Below the pieces are notes generated by a model that saw only the letters and a program-made list of their open reading frames with translations, made no database searches and had not been told where the DNA came from. The translations under genes and the position numbers were made by a program. Of a DNA stretch of 64,000 bases, positions 51,010 through 59,742 are shown piece by piece; within the stretch, counting starts at the first letter, position 1; the number at the start of each line of letters is the position of its first letter. Where the stretch lies: assembly GCF_020515625.1 (NCBI RefSeq), contig NZ_JAIWPJ010000001.1, positions 1,054,001-1,118,000 on the forward strand, given 5' to 3'. This DNA comes from Natrinema amylolyticum. GTDB taxonomy: Archaea; Halobacteriota; Halobacteria; Halobacteriales; Natrialbaceae.

Positions 51010-51882
51010 ATGACCTCGGAACCGACGGCAACGGGCGAGGGAAACGTCGGCGAGCAGCTGTCGTACCTGCTGACGCTCTCGCGGCCGCGGTTCTGGCTCT
51101 ATCTGGCCGGCCCGGTCCTCGTCGGGGCGGCCTACGCCGCGGCGTCCGTCGAGGACCTGTTCGCGCCGGCACCGATCGCGTTGTTCGCGTACTTCCTCCT
51201 CCCGGCGAACGTCTTCCTCTACGGGATCAACGACGTCTACGACCGGGAGATCGACGCGGCGAACCCGAAGAAGGACGATCGGGAGGCGCGCTATCGGGGG
51301 CAGCGATCCGTTCCGGTCGCCGTCGCCCTCTGTGCGGCCCTGCCGCTGCTGTTCGCCCCATTCCTCGAGACGGCCGCGATCCCGTGGCTCGTCGCCTTTC
51401 TCGGCCTCGGCGCGGCCTACAGCGCCCCGCCGGTCCGGTTCAAGACGACGCCGCTGCTGGACTCGGTCTCGAACGGCCTCTATATCGCGCCAGGCGCGGC
51501 CGCGTACGCCGCCGTCGCCGGCGCACAGCCGCCCGTCCTCGCTATCGTCGGCGGCTGGCTGTGGGCCATGGGGATGCACACGTTCTCGGCGATCCCCGAC
51601 ATCGAGCCCGACCGCGAGACGGGGATCCGAACGACGGCGACGGTGCTCGGAGAGCGCCGGACCTACGCCTACTGCGGCGCGTGCTGGCTGGCGAGCGCGG
51701 CCGCCTTCGGCGCGCTGGACGTCCGGCTGGGCGCGCTCATGCTCGTGTATCCGGGACTCGTCGTCGCGATCACCACCGCTGGCGTCGCCGTCGACCGCGC
51801 CTACTGGTGGTTCCCGGCGATCAACACCGTCGTCGGCGCGCTCCTGACCGTGGGCGGCCTCTGGAGGCTCCTCTATGGGTAG
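51010..51882 (+). CDS. lyeJ: Lycopene elongase/hydratase LyeJ (UbiA-type prenyltransferase)
   Basis: 290 residues with about eight transmembrane helices. The first Asp-rich motif is NDVYDREIDAANP (N-D-x3-D-x3-D), and the second is SAIPDIEPDRETG (D-x3-D). These bind the magnesium diphosphate of dimethylallyl diphosphate. Adding C5 units at both ends of lycopene starts bacterioruberin formation. It starts 109 bases after crtD; the stop overlaps the cruF ATG. Confidence 0.92.
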   Translation: MTSEPTATGEGNVGEQLSYLLTLSRPRFWLYLAGPVLVGAAYAAASVEDLFAPAPIALFAYFLLPANVFLYGINDVYDREIDAANPKKDDREARYRGQRSVPVAVALCAALPLLFAPFLETAAIPWLVAFLGLGAAYSAPPVRFKTTPLLDSVSNGLYIAPGAAAYAAVAGAQPPVLAIVGGWLWAMGMHTFSAIPDIEPDRETGIRTTATVLGERRTYAYCGACWLASAAAFGALDVRLGALMLVYPGLVVAITTAGVAVDRAYWWFPAINTVVGALLTVGGLWRLLYG

Positions 51883-52942
51883 CGAGGACCCGACGCGCTC
51901 GCCCTCGAGTCCGAAGGCGGACACGGACGGGGACGCGGGTACGGACGTCAACCCGGGCGCGGACGTCAACGCGGGCCCGGACGGGGACGCCGACTCGAGA
52001 CGGCACGCCCGCGAGCGCGACGGAGTGGCCGGCGACCGACGCGAACGCGATGGCGAGGACGACGCGTCGAAGACGCGGGGATCGAGGGGGCCGACCGAGA
52101 CGACACGGGAAACGGTCCAGCGGCGTCTCGAGGCGCTCGTCCGCGAGAACCGATTCACGATCGCGGTGGTGTTCCCGGTCGTCGGCGCGGTGACGCTAGT
52201 CGGCAGCGCCGAAGGAGCGCTTCCGGCACCGCTCGCGTACAATCCGCTGTTCATCCTGTTCGGGACGCTGGTGATGCGTTCGCCGCTGGTCGTCGCCCTG
52301 CTGCCGACGGTCGACCGGCGAGCGGTCGGGTTCCTCGGACTGTTGACGGCCTACACCTACGCTATCGAACTCGTCGGCGTCCGAACGGACTGGCCCTACG
52401 GCGCGTTCGAGTACGGGATTCGGCTCGGGCCGATGGTGGGCGGCGACGTGCCGCTGGCGCTGCCGCTGTTTTTCGTCCCGCTGGTGCTCAACGCTTACCT
52501 GCTGACGCTGCTGGTCCTCCGGGACCGAGCCGCGAGCGTCGTCCCCCGATTGCTCGCGGCGATCGCCGCCGTCGTCGCGGTCGATCTGGTGCTCGATCCC
52601 GGAGCCGTCGCGATCGGGTTCTGGGAGTACGTTCCGCCTGGCGGCTACTACGGCGTCCCCCGCTCGAACTACTGGGGATGGCTCCTCTCGGGGACCGTCG
52701 CCGTCGTCCTCGTCGATCGCGCGTTCGATCGCGCGGTCCTGCTCGAGCGCGTCCGGACCTGCGAGTTCGCACTGGACGATCTGGTGAGCTTCGTCCTGCT
52801 GTGGGGCGCGATCGACGTGCTCTACGGCAACTGGCTGGCCGCCGGCGTCGCCGGCCTGTTCTGTCTCGGACTGTTCCGCACGAATCGCTACGATCTCGCG
52901 ATGCTGATGACGGTGCTCCCCGAGCGGTGGCGCGGCCGATGA
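51875..52942 (+). CDS. cruF: Bisanhydrobacterioruberin hydratase CruF
   Basis: 355 residues. The first 95 residues are an Asp/Arg-rich polar extension, then about eight transmembrane helices. PLFILFGTLVMRSPLVVALL, AYTYAIELVGVRTDWPYGAF and VLDPGAVAIGFWEYVPPGGY match the CruF/carotenoid hydratase family. It adds the terminal hydroxyl groups of bacterioruberin. The long N-terminal extension is unusual and may be disordered. ATG 51875 overlaps the lyeJ stop by 8 bases, so the three enzymes are coupled. Confidence 0.9.
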   Translation: MGSEDPTRSPSSPKADTDGDAGTDVNPGADVNAGPDGDADSRRHARERDGVAGDRRERDGEDDASKTRGSRGPTETTRETVQRRLEALVRENRFTIAVVFPVVGAVTLVGSAEGALPAPLAYNPLFILFGTLVMRSPLVVALLPTVDRRAVGFLGLLTAYTYAIELVGVRTDWPYGAFEYGIRLGPMVGGDVPLALPLFFVPLVLNAYLLTLLVLRDRAASVVPRLLAAIAAVVAVDLVLDPGAVAIGFWEYVPPGGYYGVPRSNYWGWLLSGTVAVVLVDRAFDRAVLLERVRTCEFALDDLVSFVLLWGAIDVLYGNWLAAGVAGLFCLGLFRTNRYDLAMLMTVLPERWRGR

Positions 52943-53024
52943 CCGACGGCGATTCGATCGTTCGCCGACCGACGGGAGAGCATGCCGGCACACCACTTTT
53001 GCTCGCGCCTGTCCTGTCATTGCT

Positions 53025-53186
53025 ATGGCAACCCGCGAGTCTATCGAGTGCCCCGTCTGTCGGGAGCTGCCGGCCGCCGATCAGCAACTCGAGGAGCACC
53101 TGCTCGCCGAACACACGAAACGAAAGCTCGCGAAGTTCATCGTCGCCGAAACCACCGTGCTCTCGAACGAAGACGTCTCCGAGTAG
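53025..53186 (+). CDS. C2H2-like zinc-finger microprotein, 53 residues
   Basis: ATG 53025 to TAG 53184-53186 encodes MATRESIECPVCRELPAADQ, then LEEHLLAEHTKRKLAK and a short tail. The spacing CPVC then H-x4-H is a classical C2H2 finger, which in archaea is typical of small DNA- or protein-binding modules. The gene is short enough to be missed. It lies 82 bases after cruF, with the single-TM microprotein convergent on its right. Confidence 0.75.
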   Translation: MATRESIECPVCRELPAADQQLEEHLLAEHTKRKLAKFIVAETTVLSNEDVSE

Positions 53187-53216
53187 CCCACCGTCGCGGG
53201 ACCGCAGCTGGTCCGT

Positions 53217-53369
53217 TCAGACGAACAGACTCGAGAGGGCGTCGCCGAACGCGAGCAACAGTATCACGGCGGCGAGCGTCAGGGCGAGCCACACGCCGAG
53301 ACCGATCGCTGTCGTTCGGGCCATCCGCCGTTCCTCGTCGATAACGTCGGAGTTCGACTCTACGGACAT
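53217..53369 (-). CDS. Single-transmembrane microprotein, 50 residues
   Basis: ATG 53369 to TGA 53219-53217 encodes MSVESNSDVIDEERRMARTT followed by a hydrophobic helix (IGLGVWLALTLAAVILLLAF) and a short tail. The N-terminus is charged and cytoplasmic, the rest membrane-spanning. The gene converges on the zinc finger at 53025-53186 and is followed after 69 bases by crtB on the same strand. Small membrane proteins often adjust larger complexes. No partner is known, and it is unclear if it acts on carotenoid enzymes. Confidence 0.65.
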   Translation of the reverse strand: MSVESNSDVIDEERRMARTTAIGLGVWLALTLAAVILLLAFGDALSSLFV

Positions 53370-53438
53370 ACACTAGCGTTCGGACGCTGAGACTACGAAA
53401 GGAAGACCGCTATATCGTGGGATTTGATAACCCGATCG

Positions 53439-54392
53439 TTACGACCGGGTCGGAACGCCGTCCCCGTGCTCCGGATGCCGACGGTCCCGGTCGGTCGTCG
53501 GCACCGCCGAGACCCGCTGAAACACCGCCTCCGGATCCCGATTCCAGTGCCAGTGCCAGCGCGTCTTCGCCAGACACCACAGCTTTCGGGCCGTCGACAG
53601 CGACGGCTCCCGCGAGAGTACGTCGTACTCCTGGTTGCGGATGACGGTGTGGTGTTCCGCGTAGAGGACCGCCGCCAGCAAGACCGGAAGCTGGCAGTCC
53701 GCCGGTAGGTACCGGATCCCGGCGACGCCCTCGCGATAGAGCTCCTCCGTGCGCTGGAGTTCGGCGGCCATCACCCCCGCGAACGACTCGGAGTGTTCGA
53801 GTCGCTCGATCTGTGCCGGGTCGACCCCGTGGTCCCGAAGCGTCTCCAGCGGAACGTAGATCCGGTCGCGCTCGACGACATCCTCGCGGACGTCCCGCAG
53901 GAAGTTCGTCATCTGGAACGCTTCACCGAGTTTGACGGCGTGGGGGATCGCGACGTCCTCGGCGTCGGGTTCCATGATCGCGGTCATCATCACGCCGACC
54001 GACGCGGCCGATCCACGCATGTAGGACTCGAGGTCGCCGTAGGTCTCGTATCGGCTGGTCTCGATGTCGGTCGCCATCGCGTCGACGAACGTGTCGATCT
54101 CCTCGTCGTCGATCCCGTAGCGCTCTCTGAGTTCGCCGAACGCCTCGAGTACCGGATCGTCCGGCTCGCGCTCGCCCAGTGCCTGTGCCCGGAGGTCCTC
54201 GAGCTGGGCCCGCTGCGTTGCCGGATCGACGCCGTCGGCATCGTCGACGACTTCGTCCGCGATCCGGAAGAACGCGTAGAGGACGTGGGTCGCGTGACGC
54301 ACTCGCTCGGGGAGAAACCGCGTCGCGAGATAGAACGTCTTCCCGGTGCGTTTCTGTATCGCCTTGCCTGCGTCGATGTGTTCCTGTTGCAT
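53439..54392 (-). CDS. crtB: Phytoene synthase CrtB
   Basis: 317 residues from ATG 54392. Squalene/phytoene synthase motifs are YAFFRIADEVVDDADG (first Asp-rich) and NFLRDVREDVVERDRIYVP (second Asp-rich). It joins two geranylgeranyl diphosphates to phytoene, the entry to the carotenoid pathway completed by the crtD-lyeJ-cruF operon on the other strand. A strong TATA-like GTTATTTTATATGC on the coding strand (54460-54447) lies about 60 bases before the ATG, leaving a leader of about 30 bases. The next gene upstream is the Bat regulator on the same strand. Confidence 0.95.
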   Translation of the reverse strand: MQQEHIDAGKAIQKRTGKTFYLATRFLPERVRHATHVLYAFFRIADEVVDDADGVDPATQRAQLEDLRAQALGEREPDDPVLEAFGELRERYGIDDEEIDTFVDAMATDIETSRYETYGDLESYMRGSAASVGVMMTAIMEPDAEDVAIPHAVKLGEAFQMTNFLRDVREDVVERDRIYVPLETLRDHGVDPAQIERLEHSESFAGVMAAELQRTEELYREGVAGIRYLPADCQLPVLLAAVLYAEHHTVIRNQEYDVLSREPSLSTARKLWCLAKTRWHWHWNRDPEAVFQRVSAVPTTDRDRRHPEHGDGVPTRS

Positions 54393-54446
54393 TCTCTGCC
54401 TCGTTGACCCTGCCCACAGCGAACGGATGTATACGGTACGACAGAT

Positions 54447-54460
54447 GCATATAAAATAAC
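54447..54460 (-). promoter_or_regulatory. crtB promoter
   Basis: The coding-strand AT block GTTATTTTATATGC is the only TATA-like element before crtB. Halobacterium Bat acts at a site just upstream of TATA in crtB1 and bop; the bases around 54461-54485 are where an equivalent site would be, but I see no certain match. Confidence 0.5.
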
Positions 54461-54512
54461 CACCCCTCACTATGTTCAGTCGACCCGGAAACGGCGTGCA
54501 ACGGCGGCGTCG

Positions 54513-56108
54513 TTACTCGAAGAGTTCGTCGAGCAGTTTCCGCTGGGCGGTCCGCAGGTGCTGGTGAAACGTCGACCGGGAGATATCCATCGATTCGGCT
54601 AACTCCTCGCCCGACACGTCGCGGGGCCACTCGAAGTAGTTCGCGTAGTAGGCCTTCCGGAGCACCGTAAGCTGGCGTTCGGTCAGCGAGGACTCGACGC
54701 GCGTCGCGACGCCCTCTCGAGTCGGCGTCGGCTCCTCGGTCTCGTGGTAGCTGACGAGTTCGACGCGATCGTATCGGCGCTCGAGCAGGTCGTACGCCGA
54801 GCGGGCGGAGCGCCCGTCCGGGAGTTCGACCGTGAGGTCGGCGACGGCATCGGCGACCGTCAACTCCTGAATCACCGCGCCGTGTTCGCTCAGCGCCGTC
54901 ACCAGCCCGTCGTCGGTTGCGACCTCGAGGACGGTGCCGCCCGCGTTTTTCGAGAGGATCGTCACGTCGCGTCCGTCCGCGGTCGCGTCGGCGACGTCCT
55001 CGGCGGCGATCTCGCGATCGGCGTGCAGGAAGACGAGCGGCGTTCCGTCTCCGTCGTAGGTCACCCCTCGGTAACCGATCTCGGCGTCGAGCGTCGCCGA
55101 CAGCGCCGTGACGAACAGCGACGGGTCCTCGATGGCGACCTCGATCGAGACGACGGTCTCGGTCGTGAGCATCCGCCTGACCTCGAGCGCGTTCATCGCG
55201 GTCGCGATCGTCTCGGCCAGCGACTCGAGCACGAGGCGTTCCCGCTCGTCGAAGGCGTCGGTCTCCGCGGCGAAGACGACGAGGACGCCGTAGGTGAGAT
55301 CACCGTACGAGAGCGGCAACGCGATGACCGACTCGACGTACTCGCCGACCCCGGCGGGCCACCATCGGTCGGCGTCCGCGAACGACTCGAGGTCCTGGAT
55401 GACCGTGGCCTCGCCGTCGGCAAACGCCCGAACGGCCGGATGGGTGTCGTCGGTCCCGATGACGAGTTCGTCGTCCTCTAAGGGAACGTCGCCCCGACTG
55501 GCCCACTCGCGAGGCGAGAGCCGCTGGTCCGTGACGTCCGCGCGGCCGATCCAGGCGAGGGCGTAGGGGTCCGTCTCGGCGAGACACGCACAGACCTCGC
55601 GTTCGATCTCCTCGCGAGTCCCCGCGCTGACGGCGGCGTCGGTGACGTTCCGGACGAGACCGTCGACGCGCTCGAGGACGTGTTCGAGCGCCTCCCGCTC
55701 GTCGCGTACCTGCCGGGCGTTCTCCTCGGCGGCGATCTCGGCCAGTTTCCGCTCGGTGATCTCGAGGTGGACGAGCGAAACCAGTCGCTCACCGTCGTCG
55801 GTGAAGGAACTGGCACGCATCATGAACCAGCGTTTCTCGTCCGGCGAGTGACACGGGTACTCCATCTCGAAGGAGTCCCGCTCGCCCGCGAGAACGGAAT
55901 CGATCCCCGCGGCCGCTCGGCGGGCGTGTTCGTCGTCCGCACTCGCGGCGGTCGCGACGTAGTCGATGCCGACGTGGTCGTCGGTCTCCGGTCCGAATTC
56001 GCGCCAGGAACGGTTCGTCAGCAGGATTTCGCCCTCGTCGTCGATGACGGCGACGGTGATCGGGAGCGTCTCGAGCGTCGCTGCCGCGAGGTCGTGCCGG
56101 GAAACCAT
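54513..56108 (-). CDS. Bat-type transcriptional activator (PAS-GAF-Bat-HTH10)
   Basis: 531 residues from ATG 56108. The layout is a PAS domain (10-125, LPITVAVIDDEGEILLTNRS), a GAF domain (about 145-320, ALPLSYGDLTYGVLVVFAAE), the Bat domain (about 325-470), and a C-terminal HTH10 (SLTERQLTVLRKAYYANYFE and SMDISRSTFHQHLRTAQRK). In Halobacterium, Bat activates bop and crtB1 under low oxygen and light. Here it lies directly upstream of crtB on the same strand, so the same role is likely. The frame runs 31 codons further upstream without family similarity. Confidence 0.9.
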   Translation of the reverse strand: MVSRHDLAAATLETLPITVAVIDDEGEILLTNRSWREFGPETDDHVGIDYVATAASADDEHARRAAAGIDSVLAGERDSFEMEYPCHSPDEKRWFMMRASSFTDDGERLVSLVHLEITERKLAEIAAEENARQVRDEREALEHVLERVDGLVRNVTDAAVSAGTREEIEREVCACLAETDPYALAWIGRADVTDQRLSPREWASRGDVPLEDDELVIGTDDTHPAVRAFADGEATVIQDLESFADADRWWPAGVGEYVESVIALPLSYGDLTYGVLVVFAAETDAFDERERLVLESLAETIATAMNALEVRRMLTTETVVSIEVAIEDPSLFVTALSATLDAEIGYRGVTYDGDGTPLVFLHADREIAAEDVADATADGRDVTILSKNAGGTVLEVATDDGLVTALSEHGAVIQELTVADAVADLTVELPDGRSARSAYDLLERRYDRVELVSYHETEEPTPTREGVATRVESSLTERQLTVLRKAYYANYFEWPRDVSGEELAESMDISRSTFHQHLRTAQRKLLDELFE

Positions 56109-56656
56109 CGCTCGGGGATACGGCCTGCCGGGGCTTAACACGATTGGCGCGTTCGCCTCGGAACGGGCGCGGAGATCGGTCCGTACCCCCACTGTCGGCA
56201 CCGCTTCCAGTCCGCTCGTGCCGAATCGGCCGACGACCGTCGATAGTCACCCATATTGTATCCTTGCCATCATGTTAACCAATATTTATGTGTTCGTTTG
56301 TGGACTGTTCCCACGGAGATCAGGCGGAGGAGGGTCTGCCCCACCGTAGCGCCGATTCGAGCGCCGCATACGGGCGGCCGTCAGCGATGATGACCCCCGC
56401 AAACGCTCGACGACGATGGCCGACCAGACGAGGAGATCTCCGATCGAACCGACGGGAACCGACGGACCGAGTCGACGACGGCCCGTCTCGTCGAATTCGA
56501 CCCGATCGAGTCGTCCCGTCCACGCTCGACCCTGTCACCGACAGCGCGCTCGCGATCGATCGTCACGCGGCGATCGGTCGCACGGCCCGTTGGCGTCCGT
56601 GACGTTCTCCGACCGCTGAACAAACGCCTATGTGGATCTATGGCATACCTCGAGAC
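56109..56656. other. 548-base gap upstream of bat
   Basis: I see no credible gene. The AT-rich segment 56248-56300 contains possible promoter sequence for bat on the coding strand. The block 56330-56640 is GC-rich with Arg/Ser-rich spurious frames in both strands. No hairpin or repeat stands out. Confidence 0.6.
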
Positions 56657-56818
56657 ATGGCAAGCGACCAGATGACACACGATCGGTCACGGTGTCGGAA
56701 CTGCGGCTTCGAAGCGCCCGGCGGGGGCGACGAGTGGCGGCGAATCGAGGTCCCGAAACTGGGCCGGATGACTCAATGTCCCGATTGCGAGAGCACGGAC
56801 GTCATTACCAGTCGGTGA
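56657..56818 (+). CDS. Zinc-ribbon microprotein, 53 residues
   Basis: ATG 56657 gives [20 protein letters not shown], then [20 protein letters not shown] and [11 protein letters not shown]. The two CxxC pairs (CRNC and CPDC) would bind one zinc. Small haloarchaeal zinc-finger proteins of this form are numerous and several affect growth or biofilm formation in Haloferax. It is followed after 115 bases by msrB. The frame also extends nine codons upstream to 56630. Confidence 0.75.
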   Translation: MASDQMTHDRSRCRNCGFEAPGGGDEWRRIEVPKLGRMTQCPDCESTDVITSR

Positions 56819-56933
56819 CTGCGACTCCCTCGGCGGCTTCAGTGGGTCGGTTCCCGGTCCCGACTCCGCCGGGATCGACGGACGGGTCGACCGCGCAGAC
56901 AGACTCTTGAGTGTCTCGCTCCTACTGGCGTCC

Positions 56934-57335
56934 ATGAGCAACGAGGCAGATCACGTCCCGACGAGCGACGACGAGTGGCGCGAGCGACTGAGCGACGAGG
57001 AGTACCGAATCCTCCGCGAGGCGGGCACCGAGACGCCGTTCAGCGGCGAGTACGTCGATCACAAGGACGACGGCTCCTACGCCTGTGTCGGCTGCGGAGC
57101 CGAACTGTTCGATTCGGAGACCAAGTTCGACTCCGGCTGTGGCTGGCCCAGTTTCTACGATGTCGACGACGACCTGGTCGAGACCCGAACCGACACCAGC
57201 CACGGCATGCGCCGCACCGAGGTCGTCTGTGCGAACTGCGGCGGTCACCTCGGCCACGTCTTCGAGGACGGCCCCGAGCCGACCGGCAAGCGATACTGCA
57301 TCAACTCCGTCGCCCTCGAATTCGACGACGAGTAA
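56934..57335 (+). CDS. msrB: Peptide-methionine (R)-S-oxide reductase MsrB
   Basis: 133 residues. [24 protein letters not shown] begins the zinc-binding region, [13 protein letters not shown] is conserved, [18 protein letters not shown] supplies the second CxxC pair, and the catalytic cysteine is in [12 protein letters not shown]. It repairs oxidised methionine in proteins using thioredoxin. ATG 56934 follows the zinc microprotein; a possible promoter is not obvious. Confidence 0.95.
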   Translation: MSNEADHVPTSDDEWRERLSDEEYRILREAGTETPFSGEYVDHKDDGSYACVGCGAELFDSETKFDSGCGWPSFYDVDDDLVETRTDTSHGMRRTEVVCANCGGHLGHVFEDGPEPTGKRYCINSVALEFDDE

Positions 57336-57432
57336 CGTCGGCAGTTCGGGGTCGGAAACCGGGCCGTCGTGGCGTCGAACTGTAGCGAGTGCAGGCACCA
57401 CGTTTTTCGAGATACCTGGCCCACCTCCGGCC

Positions 57433-57639
57433 ATGTCCGACGAACGACCGACCGCCGAAGAGCTGCGACAGGGGATGACCGTCGAAATCGTCCAGGACGA
57501 CGCGGATCCGCAGTCCGAGGACACAGAGCCGATCATCGGCGAGGTCGGGACGATCTACGGCGACGAGCCCGAAGGACCCCACGTGAAGCTGAAAAGCGGT
57601 GTTGTCGGCCACGTTCAGTCGGTCGTCCCCGACGAGTAA
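57433..57639 (+). CDS. YwbE family protein
   Basis: 68 residues. TAEELRQGMTVEIVQDDADP and GEVGTIYGDEPEGPHVKLKS fit the small YwbE/DUF2196 family, ending with GVVGHVQSVV. The function is unknown in bacteria and archaea. It starts 97 bases after msrB. Small size and strong pattern make the assignment reliable. Confidence 0.85.
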   Translation: MSDERPTAEELRQGMTVEIVQDDADPQSEDTEPIIGEVGTIYGDEPEGPHVKLKSGVVGHVQSVVPDE

Positions 57640-57733
57640 CCTCTCTCCCTTGATTTCCGTCTGCCCACTCGTCGGGACGATCCGATTCTATTGCCGGCCG
57701 AAGCGGTTTCCGGCGCGTCGTTGATCCGTGGCT

Positions 57734-58588
57734 ATGCGCGCCTCGAGTCTCACCGGACTCGCCCACGACATCGCCGCGGTCGCACGGGAACGCCAGCTCA
57801 GCGTCACCGCTGCCGGCCTCGCCTATCACGCGTTCAACACCATCGTTCCGCTGGTGATCCTCTCGCTCGTCGGCGTCTCGCTGGTCGACTCACTCGGGCC
57901 CGTCCTCGAACTCCTCGTCCGGGGGACGGGCCTCGAGGACTCGGTGACGGGGAGCGACCTCGAGGCGGTGACCGGTGACGGCGGGGGCAGAACGCGGGCG
58001 GCGCTGTTGGCGTCGGGAATCTTCCTGTGGAGCGCGGCGCGGCTGTTTCAGGCGGCCAACAGCGCGTTCACGGACATCTACGACGATCGACGGGAGCAGT
58101 CGTACGTGGACGCGGCGACGACGGTGACGCTCGTCACGGTGCTGAACGCCGTCCTCCTGACCGCGACGGTCGCCGCGGGCGTCGCGCTGGTCGGCGTCGT
58201 CGGCATCCGGCTCCCGGCGAGCAATGGCGGACCATTGACGACCCTCCTCAGTACGGTCGCGCTGGCCGCGCTCCTGTTCGTCGTCTTCCTCCCGATGTAC
58301 TACCTCTTCCCACATCCCGAGGTCTCGCTCCGGGAGGTGGTGCCGGGAACGGCGTTCGCCGCGCTCTCGTGGACCGGCCTCGCCGTCGGGTTCCGGCTCT
58401 ACGTCGCCACTGCCGAGAGCGTCGCGCTGTTCGGCATCGCGGGTGCAGTCCTCCTCGTTCTGACGTGGGTCTATCTCGGCGGGTTCTGTCTCCTGTTGGG
58501 AGCCGTCCTCAACGCGGTCCTCGCCGACCGCGTGGACCCGGAAACTGGGTGGGTTCCGCTGCGGGACGTCTGGTCGAAGTACGCCTGA
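57734..58588 (+). CDS. YihY/BrkB family membrane protein
   Basis: 284 residues with about six transmembrane segments. LSVTAAGLAYHAFNTIVPLV near residue 25 and LFQAANSAFTDIYDDRREQS near residue 110 are family landmarks. VTWVYLGGFCLLLGAVLNAV near the C-terminus is conserved. Formerly annotated ribonuclease BN, but that is now considered wrong; the function may be transport or envelope related. GTG 57728 is the alternative start. Confidence 0.85.
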   Translation: MRASSLTGLAHDIAAVARERQLSVTAAGLAYHAFNTIVPLVILSLVGVSLVDSLGPVLELLVRGTGLEDSVTGSDLEAVTGDGGGRTRAALLASGIFLWSAARLFQAANSAFTDIYDDRREQSYVDAATTVTLVTVLNAVLLTATVAAGVALVGVVGIRLPASNGGPLTTLLSTVALAALLFVVFLPMYYLFPHPEVSLREVVPGTAFAALSWTGLAVGFRLYVATAESVALFGIAGAVLLVLTWVYLGGFCLLLGAVLNAVLADRVDPETGWVPLRDVWSKYA

Positions 58589-58744
58589 GGAGTCGATCGG
58601 TCGATCCGACTCGCCGGAGCTGTGTCTAACTTCGGCCGAATTTGGTTTGAGAACTACAGAATTAAATCGCATTTATCCGAATGTTCAAACAACTATTCGA
58701 GAGTTATCGATACATTCATGGTAGATGGGGCGTTACTTCTGAGT

Positions 58745-58918
58745 ATGGTGTCCGAAGCAGCGTCGGTCGGAAGCCGATCGAGCGATACGGACGATGTCGT
58801 CGCGGCCGTCGACGAGATCGACGGAAACCCGCACCTTGTCATCGCCGATATCGCACGGGACGAACGCTGGATCGCCGTGACCGAGACCGATGCCGCCGCG
58901 CTCGACGAGTGGCGATGA
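58745..58918 (+). CDS. Small DUF7556-like haloarchaeal protein, 57 residues
   Basis: ATG 58745 gives MVSEAASVGSRSSDTDDVVA, then AVDEIDGNPHLVIADIARDE and RWIAVTETDAAALDEWR. The sequence matches a family of very small acidic haloarchaeal proteins I recall as DUF7556. No function is known. The frame extends 41 codons upstream but with unusual composition, so the shorter form is preferred. It converges on the nuclease gene with 43 bases between. Confidence 0.72.
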   Translation: MVSEAASVGSRSSDTDDVVAAVDEIDGNPHLVIADIARDERWIAVTETDAAALDEWR

Positions 58919-58961
58919 TCGCTTCTGACGCGTGCTGACCGACGACCTGTCGCTTTCCTTC

Positions 58962-59624
58962 TCACTCACCGGTTCCGTCGTCGCGAAACGCAGCGCGAAT
59001 CGTCTTCGCCCGCGTCTCGCCGATCCCGTCGATCCGCGTGAGGTCTTCGTCTTCCGCCTCGAGCAGCGCTTCGACGGTCGGATACCGATCGTACAGCGTC
59101 GCCGCGAGTTCGGGGCCGATTCCGTCGATACAGCCGTACATCCGCTTTGCCGTCGGTTCGCGGCGACTCGGCACCGAACCGACTGGTAACTGGGCGGTCG
59201 TCGGCGCTTCCGCGTGTTTCCGTCCGAGTCGGATCGCGAAATCGATCAGTTGCCGGCGGTCCGTACAGGGGATGACGGGCACCCCCTGCCGGGCGGTGAT
59301 CGACGCCATCGACCCGCGGATCGACGCCGGGGATACGTTGGTTCGAAGCGCCTCGAACTCGGCGAAGTCACCCTCGAGTAAGACGTAGGAGTCATCGTAC
59401 GCTGCGGCCATTCGCTCGACCTGATCCGTGAGGTCCGACCCGTGCCGGCCCATGGCACTGGTGACGTAGTCGCGGAGCGTCTTGCGTTCGAATCCGACCG
59501 AACCGATCGCGAGATCGCCCGAGGACAGCCGGTCGACGGCAACCTCGGTGACGTCGGAATGGGATCGGACCGCCTCGACGAGGCCGGCGGGCTCCCGATC
59601 ATCCACGGTGACTGCGACGCGCAT
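58962..59624 (-). CDS. ERCC4-type (XPF) structure-specific nuclease with C-terminal HhH
   Basis: 220 residues from ATG 59624. The nuclease motif is VTVDDREPAGLVEAV and GFERKTLRDYVTSAMGR (the E-R-K-x3-D signature of XPF/Hef), so the active site is intact. The C-terminal 60 residues hold tandem helix-hairpin-helix motifs: CIDGIGPELAATLYDR and RIDGIGETRAKTIRAAF. It lacks the helicase domain of Hef and is thus a short stand-alone nuclease. It diverges from the large Bat-family gene. The role is probably branched-DNA or repair processing. Confidence 0.9.
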   Translation of the reverse strand: MRVAVTVDDREPAGLVEAVRSHSDVTEVAVDRLSSGDLAIGSVGFERKTLRDYVTSAMGRHGSDLTDQVERMAAAYDDSYVLLEGDFAEFEALRTNVSPASIRGSMASITARQGVPVIPCTDRRQLIDFAIRLGRKHAEAPTTAQLPVGSVPSRREPTAKRMYGCIDGIGPELAATLYDRYPTVEALLEAEDEDLTRIDGIGETRAKTIRAAFRDDGTGE

Positions 59625-59742
59625 ACGCGCCGTACGCGCTCGAGCGGTGAACGGGTGTCGGTCGATGATCGGCCCACGGTCGGCGATCCGTTCCGTGACG
59701 AGAGCGATGCTTTCTATCTCCAGGGGCCCGTAGCAGGGACGA

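Noticed and set aside
56288-56640. Frames of 60-104 codons on both strands in the gap upstream of bat
   Set aside because: All are Arg/Ser-rich with no hydrophobic core or motifs and mutually overlapping, as expected from non-coding high-GC DNA.
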